Source: Polychytrium aggregatum (taxonomy: Eukaryota > Chytridiomycota > Chytridiomycetes > Polychytriales). Taken from it: a stretch of 64,000 bases of DNA. The stretch spans positions 62,001 to 126,000 of the forward strand of contig NW_026516249.1 of NCBI RefSeq assembly GCF_025602895.1. Reading direction: 5' to 3'. Every line of letters starts with the position of its first letter. The stretch's first letter is position 1. Below are positions 55,357 through 64,000 of this stretch, in pieces. The notes under the pieces were generated by a model. It saw only the letters and a list, made by a program, of their open reading frames with translations, did not search any database and was not told where the DNA came from. The position numbers and the translations under genes are program-made.

Positions 55357-56897
55357 TCAGCGAACATAGCTGGGGAGGCCGTCGTCGTGTGTTGCCTGAG
55401 GAGCGACATCCACGGCGCGGAGACAGTTCTCGGAGACGAAGCCAGAGCGACCTGTGCGCTGGTTGAAACCCTGCCAAGACACATTTGATGAGCAAGACGA
55501 ATGACGAGGACGTGAGCAAGACGAAGGTGTGGATGCATTGCCCATCCAGGACACTGAGACACAGCAGCAGCAGCAGCAGCAGCAGCAGCGATGCCGACAA
55601 GATCAGGACACAGTCCAATAACTCTTACCTGGGCAAATCCGTTAACAAACGGTGGCTGGACCAAGATGGTGTCGCCGAGACTCAGACTGATCTGCTGGGG
55701 GTTCTTTGTATCGATGGAGGCGATGGCGACGTACTTGACGGAGGCCGCAGCATTGGAGGAGCCAGGCTGCTGCTGGCTGTAGGTCTGGCTAGGGGCTTGG
55801 CTGTAGGTCTGGCTAGGGGCTTGGCTGTAGGCTTGGGTCTGGGTGGGAACTCGATAAGCCGAGTGCTTCGAAGTACTGGGGGCATAGACAGAGGGGTTGG
55901 GAGCGCCACTGTCGGAATAGCCCGTGGAAGGAGCATAGTAGGCGGTCGGCTGCGAGACAGGAGCGCTGCTCTGATAGGCAGCAGGCTCGTATCTGTTGGT
56001 GGCATAGCCGGGAGACTGGTTGGCGACAGCAGGAGCATATGTGCCCTTCGTATACTCAGACATGGTGTTGGGGGCACCCTGATGAAGGTAAGGGTTGGAG
56101 TTTTGAGCAGGAACGAGCTCGATCATGGACGGATTGTTCATGGAAGGCCTCTGCGCAGGCGGCGTCGTATTGGCAGGCTTTTTGGAGCGGCGGAACCAGA
56201 TGACGCCGACGATGGCAGCAACAACGACTGGGTGCAGGAGAGATTGGATTGCAGCACAGGGTCAGAAACAGCCGCTCGAACAGATCGACGACGGCTGACA
56301 ATGCCCATCACGAGCAGGACATGCAGTCACATACTTACCGACAACACCCGCAACACCTCCGGCAATCGCAGCAATCGGCAACCCGCCGTTGTTGCTGCTG
56401 CTTGGGGCTGAAGAAGACCCTGGGGCCGGCGCAGAAGCCGATACAGAGGCCGGCCCAGAGGCAGGCGCAGTGGCCACCGCGGCGCCCGATGTTGGGATGG
56501 GGGCGGCAGCCGAAGGGCTTGCGCATGCCGTGGGAGTCCAAGTCCCCGGGAATGAAAAGGTGCAGAAATTGCTGCCATCACCGAAGAATAAGTCACGACA
56601 GGCGACGTAAGGCTGGTTAACGACGATTCCGGTGACGCAGGCATAGTTGGAGTCTGTGGTGGAGCACGGGTTGATGGCTTGGTTGGAAGCTTGGCAGCCA
56701 TTGAGACCGCAGCACATCCGAGCTAGCAACTGGTGCTGCGAGTCCGAGGTCAGGAAGGTCTTGATATACGTAAGTTGGCTGGCCGACACGCTGTTGCAGT
56801 TGCCGGCGGTGAGCGAGCTGATGGGGACAGCGCAGGTATAGTTGTTCTGCTGGCTGCCTTGGACACAGAGCTCGTTGACGCAGTATTGCTGGCTCAT
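55357..56897 (-). CDS. single-pass membrane protein with Cys-rich exterior and cytoplasmic SH3 domain
   Basis: Three exons: 56897-56339, 56227-55629 and 55470-55357; phases 1 and 0 agree, giving 423 residues. No clear cleavable signal peptide. Residues 1-140 are Cys-rich with about 12 Cys (for example RMCCGLNGCQ, YACVTGIVV). A Ser/Ala/Pro-rich stalk and one transmembrane helix (LPIAAIAGGVAGVVGVVVAA...VIWF, about residues 172-200) followed by RRSKK place the C-terminus inside. The tail is Tyr/Gln/Pro-rich with three copies of an 8-residue unit (YSQAPSQT). The end is an SH3 domain (VKYVAIASIDTKN, LSLGDTILVQPP, GRSGFVSENCLRAV) for binding proline-rich partners. The layout resembles fungal surface sensors such as Sho1/Fus1-type proteins; the extracellular family is not recognised. 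Confidence 0.85.
55562..55588 (+). repeat. (CAG)9 microsatellite in an intron
   Basis: Nine CAG triplets inside intron 55,471-55,628 of the SH3 protein gene; transcribed as CUG. Confidence 0.95.
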
Positions 56898-57846
56898 GGT
56901 GGACGGATTGGCTGGTGGACTGGCTGGTGAGGAGATGAGGGGCAAGCAGATGAAGGTCGGCGAGCAGGCGGCGAGCAGGTCAGGGGCGGGTCGGTGGAGA
57001 AGCAGGACCGCAGACCCACATTGAGCCGAGCGAAATGCCGGTTCTCGGGAGACACGCTGCGCACGACGGACCGTATCACCGTGTCGCGGTTCCGTGCGCG
57101 TGAAGCGGAGGCTCGTGCAGGCCCAAAACAAGGGTCCTTGCTTCTGTCGACCAGGAGCGGCCTGCACATGGCCCCGCCTGACCCGATCGTATCACAGCTG
57201 CCAGGATCGGCTGGCATCACCTGGCCTGTTCGGCTCGGTGTTGGTGTCGCCGATGGTCTCAAGCTGGCCTGGACATCGGTACCGCTGAGGCTGACCACAG
57301 CAGCAGCATCCCGACAAAGGAAACAAGTGGACATGAGCCGATCTGCTTCCCACACCATACCGAACCAGGTCGAATGCCAGCCATTTGTCGAATAATGTAT
57401 CGAGGAGCGACGCAAACATGCCGCACAGCCAGTCACAACCAACTTGACAGACGCCGTGTGTTGGTTGTGGAAATGAGAATGTGTTTGGGGATGTGTCAGA
57501 GGCAGGGTGTGTCTCAGGTGGTTGAGAGGAAGACTTTGATGTAAGGCGTCCAAGTTTGTTTTGTAGAGACTGAGGATGGTCTGGGTGTAAATGGCAGCAA
57601 CTGCAGTGAGTCTCACGGTATCATATTGGATATATACATACAAAGATATTCTGGTGTCAGCACACAGCGAGCATCGGTCATGCAATCGACCGGCTGGACA
57701 GTTCGTATTGCCCCATCCCCGGACCGTGGCATGTCGATGTTGAGAGCCACATGCTATCCATGTCGGTGCCAGCGAGGACAGTTCGGGGAGGACAACACAG
57801 CGAGAGCCTCGCACAATGGGATCATTCACCATGAACTGAACGGAGC
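56898..57846. other. intergenic region
   Basis: Upstream region of the SH3 membrane protein gene and 3' flank of the kinase-like gene. No gene or repeat supported. Confidence 0.5.
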
Positions 57847-58815
57847 TCAGGACAGCTCAAACTCAAGCGCATCGATGGCGGTCACCAGGAGAGCATCGTC
57901 AGCGGGGTCACGATAGTCGTCGAGGAGCATAAGGATATCGGGGAATGAGGGTCGTTGAGCGGGCTCTTGCTGCCAGCAGCGTTCGATGACAGACCAGATG
58001 TCGGCAGGGACACCGCCAAATCGTCTCGGCCGCCTGCCTCGGATGATCTGCAAGGTGACGACGATTTCACGCAGGGGCTCGTTGGTGGAGGTGACCCAGA
58101 CGGGATCTGCGTTTTTGAGCACCTCACATACGGTGATGGCAAAGGCAAAGACATCTGTACTCTTTGTGGGCCCGGAGAGGCCGCAGGGGCTTTCGTCGTC
58201 CTGCATCTCGGGTGCCATGTAGCCAGGTGTGCCCCTGTAGAATGGACTAGCTTTGTTGCGCTTGAGCGAAGACGAGGAATGGGATGTGCCGGCAATGTCA
58301 AAGTCGGAGATGACGATGGAGTAGGGTCTGCGCATGAGAATGTTGAGGGCCCTGAGGTCGCCGTGGATGACATTTCTGCCGTGGAGATAGGCCATGCCCG
58401 AGGCCACTTGGTAGAGAAGAGCGAGCTTGTGTTGGATCTGAAGGCTGTTCTCCGAGACGTAGTTCCGTAGATTGCCCATGGGCAGGAGCGGCGAGACGAA
58501 GAAGGGGCGAATCGGCGTGCCGTCGATGTCCTGGCCGCAGGCGCCGAGGAGCTCAAGGACGTTTGGATGGCTCAGCTTGTGCCAGGCGTCGATATTGTTG
58601 AGAAGCTCGACCAGTTCCCGGTCGCTCGGTGTTGTCTCAAGCTGCTGGATGGAGACTTGGACGTTGCCGACTATGCCGGTGAAGACATCGCCGAAGCGCC
58701 AGCTGTCGTATGGGCGCGACGAGCGACGGACGATGTCGCCAGGCGAGATGTACCAGAGTGGCCTGTCGAGCTCGGGCAGCAAATAGGGATCCTCTCGCGG
58801 CCGCTTACTGCTCAT
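57847..58815 (-). CDS. TKL-type protein kinase-like protein, probable pseudokinase
   Basis: Single exon, 322 residues, from ATG 58815. The kinase fold is clear: FGDVFTGIVGNVQVSIQQL (N-lobe), SHPNVLELLGACG, LLYQVASGMAYLHGRNVIHG, PGYMAPEM, STDVFAFAITVCEVL, RPSFPDILMLL. Key residues are altered. The beta-3 motif VAVK reads VSIQ, so the ATP-binding Lys is Gln. HRDLxxxN reads HGDLRALN, keeping Asp and Asn but losing Arg. DFG reads DFD. The Gly-rich loop is poor. These changes argue for a pseudokinase or an unusual ATP-binding mode. Tyrosine-kinase-like (TKL) by the LLGACG and HGDLRALN style. An in-frame extension upstream to 59,157 has no ATG support. Confidence 0.85.
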   Translation of the reverse strand: MSSKRPREDPYLLPELDRPLWYISPGDIVRRSSRPYDSWRFGDVFTGIVGNVQVSIQQLETTPSDRELVELLNNIDAWHKLSHPNVLELLGACGQDIDGTPIRPFFVSPLLPMGNLRNYVSENSLQIQHKLALLYQVASGMAYLHGRNVIHGDLRALNILMRRPYSIVISDFDIAGTSHSSSSLKRNKASPFYRGTPGYMAPEMQDDESPCGLSGPTKSTDVFAFAITVCEVLKNADPVWVTSTNEPLREIVVTLQIIRGRRPRRFGGVPADIWSVIERCWQQEPAQRPSFPDILMLLDDYRDPADDALLVTAIDALEFELS

Positions 58816-59498
58816 TGCGCCGCCAGGGTGAGCGGCGGGATCAAAGGGGGGTGGCTTCTGGAGCGAAGACGCAGCGGATGGATGGATGGAGATAACCACG
58901 ATGGCGATGGAGAGATGGTGATGGATGATGACAGACGAGCGAGGATCGGTGGCGATGGAGAAACCGGGATGCATGGATCCGAGTCGATCCGGCGGATCCA
59001 GCCGGCGGATCCAGCCAGGCAGTCGCGTGCGCGCCGCGGTCGCACAGTGATCCGGGAAAGGAAAGCCGCCTGTGCCTGTGGGCGTTGTGGCACCAGAGGG
59101 GCTGTCGCCTTTCCACTTCGTGCCTGGCCTGTGTTCCCGTGTGCGCGCAGGAGCCACGGTGAGTGGTTTCAGCGATCACAGCACAGCACAACAGCACAGC
59201 ACAACAGCACAGCACAACAGCACAACACAGCAGCACTGCCCAGTGACGCCCTTCCTTGCCACGGCCTGTCGCACACATGTCCCACATCAGTTGCACATTT
59301 GTCGCACTGCGTCGCACCGTCCCTCTCCTTGTCCCACCCCTGTGCCCACATGCATTCCTGGTCGATACAAAACATCTCCATCGACTTGCCGTCGGTCTTT
59401 CGGAACTTGCTCCTGCTCAGGCCTCTTCTGCTTGCATCTTCTGCTTGCGTCTTCTGCTTGCATCGCTCTTTCGCTTGCATCTCTCTTTCGCCGTCGCT
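58816..59498. other. divergent promoter region, kinase-like (-) and cerato-platanin (+)
   Basis: 683 bp between two start codons on opposite strands. Contains ATGGATGG units (58,876-58,890), a GATCC(A/G)GC(C/G)GGCGGATCC cluster near 58,985-59,012, and a CAGCACAACA array (59,170-59,235). No gene supported. Confidence 0.5.
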
Positions 59499-60439
59499 AT
59501 GCACAAGTCCAGTCTCGTTGCCGTCGCCCTCTTTGCCCTGGCTGGCCAGGCCGCCGCAAAGGCAAAGTGCCGCAAGCCCTCCAAGAGCTCCAGCGCCGTC
59601 TCGACCGTCGAGTCGACCTTCTATGTCGCCTCTACCCTGTCGGCTGCCCCGGCCTCGTCCTCGGTCGTCTACACCACCGCCCAGTCGCCCGTCGCCACCC
59701 AGCCCGTCGAGTCCAGCCCGTCGCCCCAGTCTACCGTCGTGGCCACCCCTGACGTCGTCGCCACCTCTGCCCAGCCCGCTCCCCTGCCCACCACCACCAG
59801 CGCTGATCCTGTCGTGCCTGTCGTGCCTGCCACGACCCAGGCTGACGTCCCCTCCACCACGGCCGTGCCCACTCCGTCCTCCGTCCCTCCTCCTCCTCCT
59901 CCCCCGCCCAGTGGCCAGGGCCTTGGCTATGCCACCTACCACATGTACACCAGCAACGAGGTGAGTCTTGAGCGTCTGCACACCGAGAATGAGGCCCGAG
60001 TGCATGCATCCCCTGGCGATATCGACTTGACATCTCACATCCACCATCAACCTCACCCTTCTCGCCTGCTCTCTCCGCCTCGCAACAGAGCCTCGACACC
60101 GTCTCCTGCAGTGACGGCTCCAACGGCCTCATCACCCGCTGGGGATACAGCGACCTGAGCCAGCTGTGGCCTTATGTCATGGCCTTCAACGACGCCGGCT
60201 GGAACAGCCCCAACTGCGGCACTTGCATCGAGCTCACCGACACCATCACCGGCAACACCGTCCATGTCACCGTCATCGACCAGTGCGGCCCTCCCCCCAG
60301 CGGATACAGCGCCCACTTTGACATTGCTCCCCCTGCCCACCAGGAGCTCTTTGGCGCCGCCGCCAGTGTCAGCAAGGGCAGCGGAGTCGCCAACTACCGC
60401 ACCGTTGCCTCCTCCTTCTGCCGCGGCAACCGCGGTTAA
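59499..60439 (+). CDS. secreted cerato-platanin-type protein with Ser/Thr/Pro-rich linker
   Basis: Two exons, 59499-59960 and 60089-60439, joined in phase 0; 270 residues. Signal peptide MHKSSLVAVALFALAGQAAA, then about 120 residues of Ser/Thr/Pro-rich linker ending in nine Pro (a likely O-glycosylation zone). The C-terminal 130 residues match cerato-platanin: SLDTVSCSDGSNGLI, AGWNSPNCGTCIELTD, VHVTVIDQCG and HFDIAPPAHQELFG, with four or more Cys of the double-psi beta-barrel. Cerato-platanins are small secreted expansin-like proteins that loosen cellulose or bind chitin and act as elicitors in ascomycetes and basidiomycetes. The long N-terminal linker is unusual; typical members are about 120-140 residues. 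Confidence 0.9.
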
Positions 60440-61210
60440 GTACTTTCCAGGCATAAACCGTTTCGGCTCCCTGCGTGCTGGGTCTTGCCATGCCGCCCTT
60501 GATTTCTATACTTTGACCACACCCTCCCGTCCTCATCTTCTTGAGCTTCCCCCGGCTGCACGCTGGTGGTGTCTATGCTTCCCGTGCCCATCCTCCAACC
60601 CCCCATTCCGCTGTTTCCATGTTGTCCTTCAGCACACCGCCTCCACATCCACAACGCCTCCACATACATGCTTCATCCCAGTCGTCGCCCTCCCATTGTG
60701 AACCTGGCTGGTCCTGCCACGCCCTCGTGGTGGTGCCCGCCCGTGATCACTCCAACAAACCGAATCCATTCTAGAGCGTGAGAAATGCTGGTACTTTCGA
60801 CTCCGATATCACTTCCTTCCGTTGTCGCCCCCCAATACAATCCAATCTGAAAACGGGGATGCCCTCCTGCGTGTGCGGCGTACTCATATGCCATTCGGCA
60901 GAAACAGCCGCGAACCCAGTATGTGTATTGTAATGCGAAGTGGATGGCAACTCGGTCTGGATGAATCTGTGTGCTCACGGCTCTGGACCCAGAGGCAGCG
61001 CGGACTTGGGGGGTCATGATCAAGCTGGCAAGATGGCACGATGGCATATCGAAAGAGAAGAAAAGGGTCGATAATAAAGCTGAAATGGGCAATGAAAATT
61101 GTCTGAGCTATCAACTGCAGGAAATGTCTGAAGATGTAACTGGAGAGCGCGGCTGGGACTGGGACTGGTGTCTGTTTCAGCTGTTCGATCGGTGGGCTTC
61201 TCGGCCAAGC
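60440..61210. other. intergenic region between converging genes
   Basis: Pyrimidine-rich 3' flank of the cerato-platanin gene, then the 3' flank of the GPCR gene. AATAAAG near 61,074-61,080 reads on the + strand. No gene supported. Confidence 0.5.
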
Positions 61211-64000
61211 TCAGAGCGCTGCGGTACTGGCATCCTTGGCATCGAGTTCACCGATAACGACGGCATTGTCGGCCGTCTTGCAGAACTCCTTCCAGGCGGT
61301 GGCCTGGGACACATTCTTGAGCTCAAACTTGAAGCTCTCGCCGCTCTTGACGGTGAGCTCGAGGATGTAGCCTTCGTCGGTGTCGGCAATCAGCTTGGAT
61401 TTGGAGTTTTGCAGGTTGATGATGCTGGACTTTTTCTGCAGAATGAGGAACATACACACTGTGAGATTCCCGCCAACAGGTCAACTGGCCGGGCCAATCG
61501 ATGCAAAGGAGGGAGAAAGACTCGAGCAGCCCATTCGGGTCGGCGAGGTCATTTGCAACAAGTGAGCGGGGGGGGGGCCGTCCTTACCCCAGTCTGGAGG
61601 ATGAGAACAACGTTGTTTGGGATCAAGGCAATGTCGACTATTGAGTTCGAGACATGTTGCGTCAGTGATCGGCGACCCACTGCACTCCAGCACACAAGTG
61701 CATCTGCACACAAGTACATCTGCACATTGCGGTATGTGCACCTCCCCTTCCCTCTCACATCATGGCACTTGCCTTCCTCCCACTTGGAGAACAGCGACAG
61801 GAACCAGTTCGGCACAATCTTGAGCATCGGGATCTTGGGGAACCGGGTGACCATCACGTCCTTGGCGGCGTGTTCTGAGTTGGTGGAGGCCTTGGAGCTG
61901 AGCTGGCCCTTCTTGCCCGTGCTGCTGGCTCCGAGGGTGCTGCCATCGACGCCGGGCTTCATATTCACAAAGAGCACGTACAACTTTGGAGCAAACAGCA
62001 GACCCAGGGTCGTGTAGGTCGCGAGCAGAGTGCCGACCGAGCGCAGGATAAAGTGCGAGGGGATCAAAATGTCGGCATAGATCAAGGGCAGGAAGAGTGC
62101 CGACAGAGCAAAAACGTTGCTGTGTTTGATCGAGAGGCGATGGAGATGGAGATGGAGATGGAGATGGAGATGGAGATGGAGATGGAGATGGAGATGGAGA
62201 TGGAGATGGAGATGGAGGTGGATATGATCATTAGATGTCATCATCTTGGACCCGATGCAGGCCAACCCCCGTTGCAAAACCCAAACACAAGCATAGCACA
62301 ACACAACACCACCACTGAGATGCCCTGGCCCAAGTCCTTCGTTTCGGATGGTGATCTGGTACTTACTAGACACAGAGACCAATGAACTTGGACTCGTTGC
62401 TGCGTCGTCATGTGGAACGAAGACCTCGTTAGTGACGCAGCTCCGCCCCTGGATTTGGTGCTCGGGTATCGGAATCATGATCCAAGGTTCGCTCCGGTGG
62501 CCAGACTTACTATGCGCTCATGACGTTGCGGGTCAGCACGGAGAGATACGTGGTGACACACAGCAGCACTCCGTTGAAAGCCAGCAGAACGGCCACGAAG
62601 ATGGTGTTGATGTTGGGATCGACGGACATGCACGTCCAGTACTGACTGACGGGGCTCAGTGTGATGCTGGTGGCGACTGGAGGGCCAACGATGACCCAGA
62701 TGGTGCAGATGATCTAGGGCAGGCCCGCAGTTGCGAGTTGTGGGTTGGAGCAGGATAAAGCAGAGTCAGTTCAACGCAAGGGCCGACGCTGGCTGGACCA
62801 CACACAAGGTCAGTCGGGACAATGCTCTCTCGCTCGTACCAATTCGACAAACACAATCGATCCAACGATGCCTGTGAGCTGCAGATCGCTGATCGTGATG
62901 TTCTGGAGCTTTGGGTTGTTGAAGATACGGTAGATACCTGTCGGTTTTTGGCGAGCCAGTGTGAGATCGAATCAATGGATGAGGATGCAACACGTTTGGG
63001 CACTAACAAGAACCCCCGACGCTACTCCACGCAGGACAGCGCCGGCCTCCAGATGCAAATGAGTATAGCGTCACACTCACGATAGGTCTTGGCTAGCAAG
63101 TTGCTGGAATGTTACAGATGTCGCCGTGAGAAAAGATACAGAGCGGACCATTAGCGAGAGAGGGTCAATCCGGGTGCCACAGGTGAGTCAGTCTCCTGCG
63201 TTTCCAATCCATCTGCGAATGCTGTTGCAGCTCTCCACGGCCACAGTTTATATCAGTCGATGGTATCGCAATCGTGACACCGAGGCGATTCAGAAACTCA
63301 CGCAAATACAAGGCCAAAGGCAGTTGTGACGACAAACGGCTGAGCGCGGCAGAGACTGTTGGTGGGGATGCCAATGTAGAGGAAGATGGTGGCGTTTCCG
63401 AGGGCGATGCCAGCAAGGACTGTCGAGGAGGAGGGATGCAACAGTTGTCAGGCAGTAAACAGGGCAACCGCAGATCCTGAACTTGAGCGTGAACACGAGG
63501 ACCTGTGTTTGCTGCTGATATGTATGAGAGCTTACGGTAAACACAGAAGAGCGGACTGGTCGCCTTGATGACCGGGCGGGTGCGGTACACCCAGAACAAT
63601 ACGGCCGTGATCAAGGACATCAGGATGCCGATCACCGCGAGAATGGGTGCCCACACGCCCGACACCCAGGTTTCGTTGATAGGGAGGTTCGGAGGAAAGT
63701 CGGCGGGAACCGTTGCTGAGGGATAGGGAAAATTGGAGTGGGAGAGTGGTGGATATGCTCAGTACTGAGGCGCATCAAATCCAATCCCTGTACGCCGAAA
63801 GTGATGACTTACCGGTGGCCGTCAAGGAGCCGGACTGAGAGAACTGTGCTGGAGCAATGGTTGCGATGATAGGAGAGTTGTTCGCTGCCAGGGGGTTGTT
63901 GGACGGCACGGACAGCTGCGTGATGACGGTGTCAACTCCCTGGAATCTGTTGATAATGTTGACTTGGCTGCCCAACACAAACACAGCGGGTGCAAAATTA
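61211..64000 (-). CDS. family C (GABA-B/mGlu-type) G-protein-coupled receptor with PH-like tail, 5'-partial
   Basis: Ten exons visible, all in phase: 64000-63813 (runs off the edge), 63715-63536, 63419-63302, 63103-63081 (23 bases), 62937-62840, 62713-62511, 62399-62367 (33 bases), 62119-61773, 61637-61588 and 61435-61211. Seven helices in family C order: ILAVIGILMSLITAVLFWVY, RTRPVIKATSPLFC, LLAGIALGNATIFLYIG, LLAKTYRIYRIFNNPKL, ICTIWVIVGPPVATSI, VAVLLAFNGVLLCVTTYLSV, YNESKFIGLCVYNVFALSAL and GTLLATYTTLGLLFAPKLYV. The RPVIKATSP and AKTYRIYRIFNNPKL signatures are GABA-B-like. After the last helix, about 135 residues resemble a PH domain (WEEVDIALIPNNVVLIL, KKSSIINLQNSKSKLIAD, ATAWKEFCKTA). 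Intron 8 (61,772-61,638) uses a GC donor. The ligand-binding N-terminus is mostly outside the window. Confidence 0.9.
62138..62217 (+). repeat. (GGAGAT)n hexanucleotide array in a GPC receptor intron
   Basis: About thirteen nearly perfect copies of GGAGAT within intron 62,120-62,366; transcribed as ATCTCC on the gene's strand. Confidence 0.95.

Overview
The window reads as nuclear DNA of a flagellated (zoosporic, chytrid-like) fungus. Genes are intron-rich, with mostly GT-AG introns of 50-350 bp. Fungal families (cytochrome P450, a cerato-platanin-type secreted protein, a Cbp3 chaperone) lie beside genes kept only in lineages with motile cilia (CFAP61 and LRGUK). The organism is an inference from gene content; no rRNA, tRNA or CRISPR was seen. 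Exon borders given here were read by hand and checked for phase.

Left part (1-19,000, all + strand): the 3' part of a TBC-domain Rab GAP with a C-terminal EF-hand; the long multi-exon gene CFAP61; and a seven-helix membrane protein gene. An apparently complete 6,075-bp Ty3/Gypsy chromovirus (12,603-18,677) sits inside an intron of the last gene. Its two 419-bp LTRs read as identical, and it is flanked by a 5-bp target duplication ATGTC. It has Gag, Pol with a C-terminal chromodomain, a self-priming arrangement, and a GGGAAAC slippery site followed by a predicted pseudoknot joining gag to pol.

Middle part (19,000-42,000): a P450 (+), then a run of minus-strand genes: a tentative BAH-like protein, the spliceosomal DEAD-box helicase Prp5/DDX46 with an N-terminal RS domain, the bc1-complex assembly chaperone Cbp3/UQCC1, and the AP-1 gamma-adaptin. 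A 3.5-kb gene-poor stretch (25,930-29,450), partly with a strong purine bias, separates the BAH-like gene from Prp5.

Right part (43,600-64,000): transcription factor DP (E2F partner, +); LRGUK (+); a fused thioredoxin-like/F-box gene (-); a single-pass membrane protein with a Cys-rich exterior and an SH3 domain (-); a kinase-like protein with degenerate catalytic motifs (-); a cerato-platanin-type secreted protein (+); and a family C GPCR with a PH-like tail (-) that runs off the right edge.

Recurrent themes are GC-AG introns with GCAAGT donors (four found), short tandem arrays inside introns, and two diverged dispersed repeat families, each with two copies here. CFAP61 and LRGUK point to flagellar assembly. 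AP-1 gamma and the TBC GAP serve membrane traffic, Prp5 splicing, Cbp3 respiration and DP the cell cycle. No operon-like logic is expected or seen.
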